A stretch of DNA of 64,000 nucleotides from Pseudobdellovibrio exovorus JSS (GTDB taxonomy: Bacteria > Bdellovibrionota > Bdellovibrionia > Bdellovibrionales > Bdellovibrionaceae): assembly GCF_000348725.1 (NCBI RefSeq), contig NC_020813.1:1650248-1714247 (forward strand), written 5' to 3'. The notes beneath the pieces were generated by a model. That model had not been told where the DNA came from. It made no database searches and was given only the letters and a program-made list of their open reading frames with translations. Of the stretch, positions 20,141 through 27,235 are shown piece by piece. The first letter of the stretch is position 1; each line of letters begins with the position of its first letter. The translations under genes and the position numbers were made by a program.

Positions 20141-21097
20141 CTAGTGGCTAGATTCCGTAGCCACTTCTTCTGCTTCCAGATTCTCGCCCTGACGATAGCG
20201 GTCCACCAAAGTGGTATCATTAGTAGGAAACGAAAATAATAAAGAATTCACCTGAGCTTCCGTATCTTCTTCTGTCACTACAATGTAGTGCAAATCTTCC
20301 ACACCCATGTCTGTAAACTCTTTAATAAAAGTTACGAGTACATACCCCGTAGAGTCCACCTTCCTCCAAATTTCATCCGGAGACTCAATTGTGGCATCAC
20401 GGCAGTCTGTAAAGTCACGAAACTTATCCGGTGGGATATCTTTATCACCGCGGACCTTCAGCATAGATTCCAGTAAACCGATGGCTAAATAGTCACCCTC
20501 TAATAAAGAGTCCCCATCAATGGCCGCAAACTGAATAGCTTCTAACTTTTTGTGGAAGATGATTTCATTTTTGCGAAAAGCTTCTAAAAGGCGATTATCT
20601 TTAGTCGGAAAGTGCATAAATACAAAAGTAGGATAATTATCTTCTGTATTGATATACACAACGGCAATGTAATGAAAGACCTGCTGTTTCGTTTCAAAAG
20701 TTCTAATCAGCGTGTGAACTGTCAGATCTTCAAAGGTCGTCTCATCCATCCAGATTTCTTCTGGCTCATCCAATGTTTCTTCCAAAAGAGATTCGTATTC
20801 TTGATGTTCGATCATCGAAAAGTCAGCATTTGCATTGTAATTATTTTGAAAAAGAGTCTCGTATTCTTTTATAGGAATAGAAAAGTAACCAAATAATGTC
20901 TTATCATTTTCAAAGATCAATCCCTGCTTTTCATCGATAATAATCAATTCTTTCTCTTGAACTTTTTTTGCGGCTTTATGAGGCTGAGCTTTCCGCTTAG
21001 ATGCTGACGGAGTCGCCGCTTTTTTCATTTTGATTTTGATGTTTTTACTTTTTTTAGAATTGATATTTTTGTTTAATTTACTAGCAACTTTACTCAC
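20141..21097 (-). CDS. Protein with a duplicated domain of unknown function
   Basis: A 318-aa cytoplasmic-looking protein. GTG 21097 is chosen because GAGGGG lies at SD distance; the frame extends to 21175 but without an SD. The first 50 residues are very Lys-rich (basic tail, possible nucleic-acid contact). The rest contains two related units of about 75 residues. Each starts with E-x-P-x-EIW, passes through HYI-x-VV, an acidic stretch and F-x-FPT-x-D-x-x-L, and ends at an Arg (about 110-184 and 236-305). The E-P-EIW pattern faintly recalls nuclease-like domains found in phage proteins, but I cannot confirm this. Family not recognised. Confidence 0.75.
   Translation of the reverse strand: MSKVASKLNKNINSKKSKNIKIKMKKAATPSASKRKAQPHKAAKKVQEKELIIIDEKQGLIFENDKTLFGYFSIPIKEYETLFQNNYNANADFSMIEHQEYESLLEETLDEPEEIWMDETTFEDLTVHTLIRTFETKQQVFHYIAVVYINTEDNYPTFVFMHFPTKDNRLLEAFRKNEIIFHKKLEAIQFAAIDGDSLLEGDYLAIGLLESMLKVRGDKDIPPDKFRDFTDCRDATIESPDEIWRKVDSTGYVLVTFIKEFTDMGVEDLHYIVVTEEDTEAQVNSLLFSFPTNDTTLVDRYRQGENLEAEEVATESSH
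20143..20165. terminator. Hairpin between convergent genes
   Basis: AGTGGCTA (20143-20150) and TAGCCACT (20158-20165) form a perfect 8-bp stem overlapping the end of the leftward gene. Leftwards it is followed by a T-rich stretch (AGTTTTAGTT), so it may serve as terminator for that gene and, less well, for the lipoprotein. Confidence 0.6.
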
Positions 21098-21240
21098 TCG
21101 GTTACCCCTCTGCACAAATACTAGCTCAAAAATTAAATCAAAGCATCTGTACATGGTTATGACTGATGAAGTCATTGTCGCTTATGATAGACATAAGCCC
21201 CCTGCTCGCTCAGTCTGAACCTAATAAAAAGGATGTGCCT

Positions 21241-21570
21241 TTGTCTAAAATCGAAGTCTACTTAGACGAACAACAGATCAGTAATCTTAAGTCTATTCTG
21301 ACTCAGTCTGAGTTTGGCATTCACATTCTTTTCGATAACGACTTAATCAGTAAAGCCTTCCAAGAAGCTTGCACAGAAGAAGAGTTTTTCGCTATCGAAA
21401 ATATCAAAAAAGTTCAAGAGGACATCCTCACTTTACTTCAGTACAAAACTTTAAATGATAAGCGTAACTTCATTCACTCGCTGAGTGAGTCCGAGCAACA
21501 TAGAATCGTTCGCGCTTATTTTTACATTATCGAAAATAACCTCAGAACTCAGCAGCGCTTACCCCACTAA
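21241..21570 (+). CDS. Hypothetical protein
   Basis: A helical, charged protein of 109 aa from TTG 21241, which has AAAGGA at 7 nt spacing and gives MSKIEVYLDEQQ. In-frame ATGs at 21166 and 21184 lack an SD site. It has no signal peptide, membrane segment or Cys in the first 50 residues, and contains several EE/KK helices, such as EEFFAIENIKKVQEDILTLL. It is divergent from the duplicated-domain gene, with about 140 nt between the chosen starts. I do not recognise it. Confidence 0.65.
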   Translation: MSKIEVYLDEQQISNLKSILTQSEFGIHILFDNDLISKAFQEACTEEEFFAIENIKKVQEDILTLLQYKTLNDKRNFIHSLSESEQHRIVRAYFYIIENNLRTQQRLPH

Positions 21571-21654
21571 GCCCACGAACTCCACTTTAAAAGCACCTCA
21601 AACACCTTCAAAAGGTGGGCTTTAATTCTAGCTTTTTTCAGCCGATAAGAACTT

Positions 21655-21945
21655 ATGCATGGAGTTCTATCTGCGTTTATTTTAGCGCTCGCTCTCAATC
21701 TATTGAGTCTAAAGACTCATGCAGAATATCGCGTATTTGTCCTGCATATTCAGGATCAAGCCACCGAAAGCACACGCCAAGTTCAAAGCACTTTAGATCC
21801 CGAACAGTACAAAAGTGTCTACCCTTTAAAACCCAGTGAAATCATCACCTATGTGGACACTTGGCGCTGCCGTGGGCGCACCGACTTCTTCAAAGAGCAC
21901 TGCCCAAACCCTAAAACCCGTGAGCCCGCTGAAGCTCAGGACTAA
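21655..21945 (+). CDS. Small exported protein
   Basis: A 96-aa protein with a signal peptide (about 1-23, ending LKTHAEYRV). The mature part is about 73 residues with two Cys (RCRG and HCPN) that could form a disulfide. A basic-aromatic stretch TYVDTWRCRGRTDFFKEHC lies near the end, and the acidic tail is EPAEAQD. The SD site is weak. No known family. It lies in the run of orphan genes between 21 and 23 kb. Confidence 0.65.
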   Translation: MHGVLSAFILALALNLLSLKTHAEYRVFVLHIQDQATESTRQVQSTLDPEQYKSVYPLKPSEIITYVDTWRCRGRTDFFKEHCPNPKTREPAEAQD

Positions 21946-22037
21946 GGGCTAGAGATTCATACCAGCCTAAGCCCAGAACTGAATATCCATTTTTGATTCT
22001 TAAACACTTTGTATCTCTTTTTGATACACTTAGTTCT

Positions 22038-22397
22038 ATGGCAGATTCAATCCAATCAAAAAGAAATCAACAGGCTACTTACTTACGACAAATCCAACAA
22101 GAGCGCGCGTCTAAAAGACGTGAACTTTTAGAGGCTCAAAAAGAAGATATGAAAAGCGTACGTGACTACTACGCTGATCAAAATAAACGCCTTGATCAAG
22201 ATACAGCAGCAGCCGTGAACCATATCAAAGAAGAATCACGTATCATGGCGAGCGAAGAAAAAGCTCAACGTGTAGCTAAAGCTCAAGCTGAAATGGAAAG
22301 AAAAAATACAGAGCGTGCGACCCGCCTGCAAGCACAACACGAAGCCAATGCAGAAGTCGACAAACTTAAAAAAAAAGCCTCGGAAATCAAGAGCTGA
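22038..22397 (+). CDS. Coiled-coil protein, possible -1 frameshift gene (zero-frame product)
   Basis: A 119-aa Lys/Glu/Ala/Gln-rich protein, almost all predicted coiled coil, from ATG 22038 (MADSIQSKRNQQ). The ATG has no SD; a TACACT at 22025-22030 ends 7 nt before it, so the message may be leaderless. The frame extends upstream to 21993 without support. Near its end a run of nine A (22368-22376) precedes an open -1 frame of 78 codons. With a -1 slip the product would be 191 aa. Function unknown. Confidence 0.65.
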   Translation: MADSIQSKRNQQATYLRQIQQERASKRRELLEAQKEDMKSVRDYYADQNKRLDQDTAAAVNHIKEESRIMASEEKAQRVAKAQAEMERKNTERATRLQAQHEANAEVDKLKKKASEIKS

Positions 22398-22612
22398 GTC
22401 CAAATCACTCAGCTAAACTTCAATCCGTAACTTCAACATCTCAAAAGCCAGCTTCTATTTCAACCGAAGCTGCCGCATCTGATTCCCCATCCGAAACTAA
22501 ACAGCAAGAGATGGCTCAGGTCTTACAAGAGGTCCTCAATAAGCTAGGAGCCGCAGCTCAGCAGTCGTCTCAACCAGCTCAGCGCACATTATTCGCTAAG
22601 TTTTCAGAGTGA
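22370..22612 (+). other. Open -1 frame extending the coiled-coil gene
   Basis: After the A9 run the -1 frame reads without a stop to TGA 22610-22612. It encodes a Ser/Thr/Gln-rich linker followed by a helical segment (MAQVLQEVLNKLGAAAQQ) and the end QRTLFAKFSE. There is no in-frame ATG until 22511 and no SD there, so independent translation looks unlikely. Composition looks coding. Alternatives are an indel in the homopolymer, in the genome or in the sequence, that breaks a longer gene. Confidence 0.5.
22392..22414 (+). repeat. 8-bp hairpin after the A9 run
   Basis: AGCTGAGT (22392-22399) and ACTCAGCT (22407-22414) are perfect inverted arms with a 7-nt loop. The left arm contains the zero-frame stop codon, and the hairpin starts 15 nt after the A9 run. 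There is no T-tract, so it is not a normal terminator. Confidence 0.6.
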
Positions 22613-22617
22613 TTTTT

Positions 22618-22633
22618 AGAGTCATATGACTCT
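22618..22633. repeat. 16-bp perfect palindrome
   Basis: AGAGTCATATGACTCT lies 5 nt after the -1 frame stop and 16 nt before the terminator. It could be a dimeric-protein site or an added stem at the mRNA 3' end; no function is shown. Confidence 0.5.
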
Positions 22634-22648
22634 GCAACTTGATAAAAG

Positions 22649-22675
22649 AAAAAGGCGTCGGTGTGACGCCTTTTT
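22649..22675. terminator. Bidirectional terminator
   Basis: GGCGTC (22654-22659) and GACGCC (22665-22670), loop GGTGT, flanked by A5 and T5. It separates the coiled-coil gene from the convergent small gene at 22715. Its position after 22612 supports the -1 frame being part of the transcript. Confidence 0.92.
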
Positions 22676-22714
22676 AATAAAAAATATTTTGATCTTGGTA
22701 ACTAGCAATCAGAA

Positions 22715-22939
22715 CTAATCTGCAATGTGCTGTAAAATCTCTTTCAACATAAATTGGCGTTTGTTAGACAACTCATCTAGTTGATCTAACTGTTGGTGAA
22801 TTTGTTGAATCAAATTGATCTTCACAGCCGTTTGATCAGCCATTTCATTGTAAGCCACCATATCAGCAAAAGCTAAATCTGAAGCCATATCTTCTGAGGT
22901 AATTTCAACTTGGTTTTCGATCTGCATATTTTCTTTCAT
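22715..22939 (-). CDS. Small helical hypothetical protein
   Basis: A 74-aa acidic protein (MKENMQIENQVEITSEDMAS...) with a long C-terminal amphipathic helix carrying several Gln/Leu heptads (NLIQQIHQQLDQLDELSNK). ATG 22939 is preceded by AGGTGA. It has no signal peptide or Cys. It lies downstream of the matrixin-like lipoprotein gene on the same strand with about 70 nt between. Family unknown; a small coiled-coil adaptor or chaperone is possible. Confidence 0.6.
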   Translation of the reverse strand: MKENMQIENQVEITSEDMASDLAFADMVAYNEMADQTAVKINLIQQIHQQLDQLDELSNKRQFMLKEILQHIAD

Positions 22940-23007
22940 AACTCACCTGTTATACTTTCCACTACTTGTTCTGATTCAACTTCTGTTTCTACTTCTACTT
23001 TCAAACT

Positions 23008-23670
23008 CTACTTGTACTCACACGACAATGACTCTTGGTCTACCGCCGCCAAAGCGACACGATCGCTATAGGCCGCCAGATGTGTGGCCATAACGGTTTC
23101 CCCTTCACGGTGTTTTAAACCTAGAAAGTGACCTAACTCATGCAGTATAAGTGCTTCGAAACTATAACCTTCACTCAAAGATATACCTGACGAAGAAACT
23201 CCGTAAGATCCTACCAATTGTTGAGGACTTTGATCGTAGTAACTGAAGTCGTGGGCGTTGATACGAATATCCGCCTCTTGAATCTGATCACCTGCCCAGT
23301 AGACAGATGTTCGACCCTGCTCAGACGTTCTATCTGACTCCCATTCGGATAAAAAGTAAATAGCATTTTTCTTATCCCTAGACGGGGTATCTTCTATCTG
23401 TGAAGAATCTTCAAATACCTCGAACAATTTACGGCCAGCAGTTGTTTCCCACGTGGCAACAGCACGATAAACTGCAGGGCGTAAACTTTCTGGAACTGAT
23501 TTATGTAAAATAAGTGGAATTGGAAGATTCTTTTTCCAAGAAATGCGCTGACCATAGATATTTTGTACAAAGCCACAGTCCTTCTGTTGTCGCGGCGCGC
23601 AAGCTCCCAACACAGTAGAGACTGCAAAAAAGAAAACCGCCATTGATGCCTTTGTGATCATTTTTTTCAT
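23008..23670 (-). CDS. Matrixin-like zinc metalloprotease lipoprotein
   Basis: A 220-aa predicted lipoprotein with lipobox LGAC (Cys24) and a compact metzincin-type catalytic domain. The zinc motif is HELGHFLGLKH (His177, Glu178, His181, His187), followed by a Met-turn candidate VMATH at 194. The domain opens with a matrixin-like line, ESLRPAVYRAVATWETTAG. There is no propeptide or hemopexin domain. It would sit on the outer or inner membrane facing the periplasm or outside. The substrate is unknown; in a predator, prey or matrix protein is one option. Confidence 0.85.
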   Translation of the reverse strand: MKKMITKASMAVFFFAVSTVLGACAPRQQKDCGFVQNIYGQRISWKKNLPIPLILHKSVPESLRPAVYRAVATWETTAGRKLFEVFEDSSQIEDTPSRDKKNAIYFLSEWESDRTSEQGRTSVYWAGDQIQEADIRINAHDFSYYDQSPQQLVGSYGVSSSGISLSEGYSFEALILHELGHFLGLKHREGETVMATHLAAYSDRVALAAVDQESLSCEYK

Positions 23671-24101
23671 TTCAATTTATCTATTATCAAAAATATGACC
23701 AAAAAAATGGGCTCATCTCGTCTATACGTGAGTACGATGTACTATACTGAGACACATGACGTAAAAGTGATAAAAGAGACTTTTCTCGACACGGCGTTGT
23801 CTAAAGTTTTGTTATAGCGTCTATTAGGCGTATTTTTGACCCGCTACAAAATAAAAAATCACAAGTAATTTCAATATATTAGACATCAAAAAAGCTAACC
23901 AAAAAATCTCTTATTTTCACCATTATTTTTTCTAAATTGTCGTTCGTCCGAGTGTGTACGAAAGTGAGTCAAGTCTTTCACTCCACCACGATCGTGGACC
24001 CCTAATGAGTGATACCATCCTACCTAAAACTTCCTTCGCTGGAAGGGGCAAACACCCCGGTCTCCAGCCCGCGCGCGTTAAAAGAGGACAGCTCCTCTTT
24101 T
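23671..24101. other. Long intergenic region upstream of the isocitrate dehydrogenase gene
   Basis: This 430-nt stretch holds promoter-length AT-rich DNA between 23820 and 23940 and no good long ORF. Its right end is structured: a 12-bp palindrome CCACGATCGTGG at 23986-23997, then two hairpins at 24038-24101 and a 36-codon frame from ATG 24005. No tRNA or known riboswitch is recognised. Promoters for both divergent neighbours must lie here, but no clean -35/-10 pair was found. Confidence 0.6.
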
Positions 24102-24115
24102 ATGCCGCAGAATGA
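24005..24115 (+). other. Short ORF overlapping the leader (possible leader peptide)
   Basis: A 36-codon frame starts MSDTILPKTSFAG and ends LLFYAAE, with the stop at 24113-24115 inside the first codons of the dehydrogenase gene (ATG 24102). It spans both leader hairpins. Its start has no clear SD, and there is no run of one amino acid typical of attenuators, so it may be chance. Confidence 0.25.
24038..24101 (+). promoter_or_regulatory. Structured mRNA leader of the isocitrate dehydrogenase gene
   Basis: Hairpin 1: GCTGGA (24038-24043) with TCCAGC (24063-24068), enclosing GGGG/CCCC. Hairpin 2: AAAAGAGGA (24080-24088) with TCCTCTTTT (24093-24101), a perfect 9-bp stem with a 4-nt loop ending right before ATG 24102. 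The only SD-like sequence (GAGGA, 24084-24088) lies inside hairpin 2, so folding would hide it. Control of initiation is inferred. Confidence 0.5.
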
Positions 24116-25121
24116 TGTCATGCATAAGATAACAGTCATACCGGGTGACGGAATCGGCCCGGAAATCACAGCACAGGTTCTAAGAGTCTTAAAACACGTT
24201 AACGCCCCTTTCAGTTATGAAGAGGCTGCCGCAGGCGAAATCGCCCTCAACACAATGGGAAGCTTATTACCCGAGTCGACACTTGAATCGATTGCTCGCA
24301 ATAAGCTGGCTATTAAAGGCCCGACAACCACACCAGTGGGCGGAGGACACAAGTCCATCAATGTGAGCCTCAGACAGAAGTTTGATCTTTACGCTAACGT
24401 TCGCCCTGTGCGCACGCTGCCTAACGTCCCTTGTGTAGGACAAGACGTTAATCTGACTATCGTACGCGAAAACACCGAGGATCTTTACGCCGGTATCGAA
24501 CGTATGGTGGATGACCACACAGCAGAAAGTATCAAACGCATCACGTATAAGGGTTCAGAGCGTATTGCTCGTTATGGCTATGAGTTAGCGCAAAAAACTC
24601 AACGTAAAAAAGTCGCCATCGTCCATAAAGCCAATATCATGAAAATGTCTGATGGGTTGTTTTTAAAAACCTCTCTACAAGTAGGACAAGAATTTCCACA
24701 AATTGAAACTCGTGACGTCATTGTAGACAATGCCTGTATGCAATTGGTTACGAAACCACAACAGTTTGAAGTGATTGTAACACAAAATCTTTATGGCGAT
24801 ATTTTATCAGATCTTTGTGCGGGTTTAGTTGGTGGTTTGGGAGTGGTTCCTGGAGCCAATATCGGTCGTGACATCGCTGTGTTTGAAGCGGTTCATGGAT
24901 CAGCGCCAGACATTGCCGGACAAAACAAAGCCAACCCAACAGCATTACTTCAATCTGCTGTGATGATGCTGGAACATGTAGGCGAATTAAAATTAGCTCA
25001 AGACATTATGGCCGCACTTATCAAAACTTTAGGTGATGCCAATGCTCGTACAGCTGACTTAGGTGGACATGGAAACACGGTCACCTTTACAGACGCTATT
25101 ATTCAAAATTTAGGTCGTTAA
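24102..25121 (+). CDS. Isocitrate dehydrogenase, NAD-dependent type
   Basis: A 339-aa decarboxylating dehydrogenase of the isocitrate/isopropylmalate family. It has ITVIPGDGIGPE, the isocitrate-type KGPTTTPVGGGHKSINVSLRQ, RENTEDLYAG, IVHKANIMKMSDG, NLYGDILSDLCAGL and the cofactor loop FEAVHGSAPDIAGQNKANP. These fit NAD isocitrate dehydrogenase (mitochondrial IDH3-like) better than LeuB, which lacks GGGHKSINV. Starts at 24102 and 24120 (MHKITVIPGDG) are both possible; 24102 is closest to a GAGGA. It has a structured leader and is followed 25 nt later by a lipoprotein gene. Confidence 0.9.
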   Translation: MPQNDVMHKITVIPGDGIGPEITAQVLRVLKHVNAPFSYEEAAAGEIALNTMGSLLPESTLESIARNKLAIKGPTTTPVGGGHKSINVSLRQKFDLYANVRPVRTLPNVPCVGQDVNLTIVRENTEDLYAGIERMVDDHTAESIKRITYKGSERIARYGYELAQKTQRKKVAIVHKANIMKMSDGLFLKTSLQVGQEFPQIETRDVIVDNACMQLVTKPQQFEVIVTQNLYGDILSDLCAGLVGGLGVVPGANIGRDIAVFEAVHGSAPDIAGQNKANPTALLQSAVMMLEHVGELKLAQDIMAALIKTLGDANARTADLGGHGNTVTFTDAIIQNLGR

Positions 25122-25146
25122 TGAGGTCATCACGTAAGGAGGCCAG

Positions 25147-25704
25147 ATGAAATTAAAACAATATATCGGTTTTGCAGCTTTGCTACTAAGTGTAGAAATG
25201 CTTTTCACTGCTTGCAGCAGCAATCCGAACAAAGCTCGCGATATCGAAACCAAGATGGAAAACTCTTCTGAGGTTACAGGTGACACCAGCTTGGGCATAA
25301 AAGATGGTATGATGGTGGTACAAAAGAAAGTTCAGATGAACGAAGAGCTTCGCCGCCTTCAATATGAAGTCTATGAACTTGAAGACCGTGTTTACGGGAA
25401 TCGCAAGTATGGCTCTTTAGGGCTTTATGGTGTTCTGCGCGACTGCCGCTTGCAACTATCTGATCCAAAAAATGGTGGCGATGGCAAATTAAAATGGACA
25501 GAACCTATCGATCGCGTCACTGAAAAAGAAGAAGAATTCAAAATCGGAATCGACGAAGAGAAAAAATTAGTCGGCGTTTCTGAAGAGTTTTTAGCTGATC
25601 GTATTAAACGTTTTAAAGGCTACAAAACTATTCTTGATAAACGTCAAGACGAGTACGAAGAAAAAGTCGCTATCTGCAAAGCTGAACTGAAATCTAAACA
25701 GTAG
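25147..25704 (+). CDS. Coiled-coil lipoprotein, function unknown
   Basis: A 185-aa lipoprotein with signal peptide and lipobox LFTAC (Cys25). The mature part is charged and helical (NEELRRLQYEVYELEDRVYG, DRIKRFKGYKTILDKRQDEY), mostly coiled coil, with two Cys (DCRLQLS and ICKAEL) that may pair. AAGGAGG precedes the ATG at ideal spacing, so it should be well expressed. It follows isocitrate dehydrogenase by 25 nt and may share its transcript. Family not recognised; a Braun-type or efflux-associated lipoprotein is conceivable. Confidence 0.8.
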   Translation: MKLKQYIGFAALLLSVEMLFTACSSNPNKARDIETKMENSSEVTGDTSLGIKDGMMVVQKKVQMNEELRRLQYEVYELEDRVYGNRKYGSLGLYGVLRDCRLQLSDPKNGGDGKLKWTEPIDRVTEKEEEFKIGIDEEKKLVGVSEEFLADRIKRFKGYKTILDKRQDEYEEKVAICKAELKSKQ

Positions 25705-25719
25705 GTTTCACTTGATTGT

Positions 25720-25755
25720 GTGGGCGCGGTGAAAAACTAGCACACCAGCGCCCCA
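25720..25755. repeat. GC-rich inverted repeat after the lipoprotein gene
   Basis: GGGCGC and GCGCCC arms enclose about 20 nt between the convergent lipoprotein and hslO genes. There is no T-tract, so it is at best a weak terminator or an mRNA end protector. Confidence 0.35.
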
Positions 25756-25792
25756 AATACAATTCCCATTGCTTTCGGCAAAAGGGTTATCC

Positions 25793-26686
25793 TCAGTGCA
25801 AAGGCTTTTTATTTACGCGGTCACGAATTTCAACGACTTCATCCATGGTGAAGACATAGGGTTTACCACACATTTGGCAAGTCACTTCTGGCTCTTCGTT
25901 TTTATTCACCATATCTTGCAGATCTTCTTCACCTAAAATCGTTAATGCTTCCGCCACTCTTTCTTTAGAGCATGGGCAGAAGTATTTAATTTCGTGTTCA
26001 TGCTCTAACTGCATGAAATCAATGCCTTCCATGAAAGGACGGATTAAATCTTCTGGAGTTCCCCCATCACGTAGCACAGACGATACACTTGGCTTCTGTT
26101 TTTCAGAATTCTTTTGCAACAGATCCACCATCGCTTCATCTACACCTGGCATCACTTCAATAATAAATCCACCGGCTTTTTGTACTTGTCCCTGTTGATC
26201 CAAATAAATCCCCAAAGATACAATCGAACGAATCTGATGTGACTGATGCAAATAGTGAGCAATATCATCACCGATTTCACCCGTAACCAGTTCAACCATC
26301 CCTTGAAAGGGTTGTTTTTGAAAAGGGACATGACGAGCCACTGTTAAAGTTCCCTTTCCTAAAGCTTCGGATAATTTTAGTCCGCCATCATAACTTTCAG
26401 GTTCAAATTGAGGATGTGGAGTATAGGCGCGGATATTCCCTTCAAAATCAGCCTCGGCATAAATACTTTTTAAAGATCCACTGCCACGGAATAACAATCC
26501 AATTTGCTGTTTATCCTTTAGCTGACTTGCCAAAAGAAGAGCACCCACCATTGCTTTACCAACACCTGATGCAGCAACAGGAAATGCGTTATGGAGTTTT
26601 TGCATCTCGGCCACGACATCAGTGGCATCTACAGATGCGATACGGAGTGTAAAATCATGCGATACGAAACGTTGAACTTTAGCCAT
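25793..26686 (-). CDS. hslO: Hsp33 redox-regulated chaperone
   Basis: A 297-aa holdase activated by oxidation. The start is ATG 26686 (MAKVQRFVSHDFTLR); the frame runs to a TTG at 26701. The N-domain contains GDDIAHYLHQSHQIRSIVSLG. The C-terminal zinc switch has CPCSKERVAEAL and CQMCGKPYVF, giving the CxC plus CxxC set. It stands alone on the minus strand, divergent from the histidine phosphatase gene. It protects proteins under oxidative and heat stress in the cytoplasm. Confidence 0.96.
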   Translation of the reverse strand: MAKVQRFVSHDFTLRIASVDATDVVAEMQKLHNAFPVAASGVGKAMVGALLLASQLKDKQQIGLLFRGSGSLKSIYAEADFEGNIRAYTPHPQFEPESYDGGLKLSEALGKGTLTVARHVPFQKQPFQGMVELVTGEIGDDIAHYLHQSHQIRSIVSLGIYLDQQGQVQKAGGFIIEVMPGVDEAMVDLLQKNSEKQKPSVSSVLRDGGTPEDLIRPFMEGIDFMQLEHEHEIKYFCPCSKERVAEALTILGEEDLQDMVNKNEEPEVTCQMCGKPYVFTMDEVVEIRDRVNKKPLH

Positions 26687-26743
26687 AGCACAACTTATCA
26701 AATCGCTTGGGTTGACTCAACAAATAAGCTAAGCTGAGACACT

Positions 26744-27235
26744 ATGAAGTGCGTCCTGTTTCGACACGCCCACAAGGGTATTATGCCTTTTGAAGATCCA
26801 GAGTTGAGCCTACAGGGGTTCGAACAAGCGGCTCGCCTGATGGATGAAGTGACGCTGTCTCGCCTGCCAATCCCAACCCTGCTTTATGTGTCCCCAAAAC
26901 GCCGCACATCGCAGACACTCTACCCTCTGAGCAAAATGCATCATCTTAACCTACAAGTATGTCCAGAGCTTGATCAACACTCTCACAGTGAAAGCCTGCA
27001 GGAATTCCGTCAACGCATTCAGAAATGGCTCGATGAGGTCAGCGCGACCACAGACAAAAATGCGGTTATATTTATGTGCACACATTACGATTGGATCGAA
27101 GAGGCCATGTCCTTGATCAACTGTGATCGGGATTTGAACACATTTGAGTTTTCGCACTGGCACCCCACTCAGTATGTTGTTTTTGATATACAGGATGATC
27201 TTTGGAAATTTGTACGCAAAGGAACTGCAAAATGA
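26744..27235 (+). CDS. Histidine phosphatase superfamily protein (SixA/PGAM-like)
   Basis: A 163-aa single-domain member of the phosphoglycerate-mutase-like fold. The catalytic RHG-type motif is present as LFRHAHKG, so the usual Gly is replaced by Ala. SPKRRTSQT supplies the second Arg, and MCTHYDWIEE supplies the second catalytic His. Length fits SixA-type phosphohistidine phosphatases, but the RHA variant leaves activity open. The 3' end overlaps the FAH-family gene by 4 nt (ATGA), so they are translationally coupled. Substrate unknown. Confidence 0.8.
   Translation: MKCVLFRHAHKGIMPFEDPELSLQGFEQAARLMDEVTLSRLPIPTLLYVSPKRRTSQTLYPLSKMHHLNLQVCPELDQHSHSESLQEFRQRIQKWLDEVSATTDKNAVIFMCTHYDWIEEAMSLINCDRDLNTFEFSHWHPTQYVVFDIQDDLWKFVRKGTAK

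Noticed and set aside
21571-21654. Terminator-like hairpin CACCTT/AAGGTG
   Set aside because: Short stem with a 3-nt loop and a broken T-tract; too weak to call.
21615-21839. Second frame over the small exported protein gene
   Set aside because: Arg/Ser-rich shadow with no signal peptide; the 21655 frame has a clear signal sequence.
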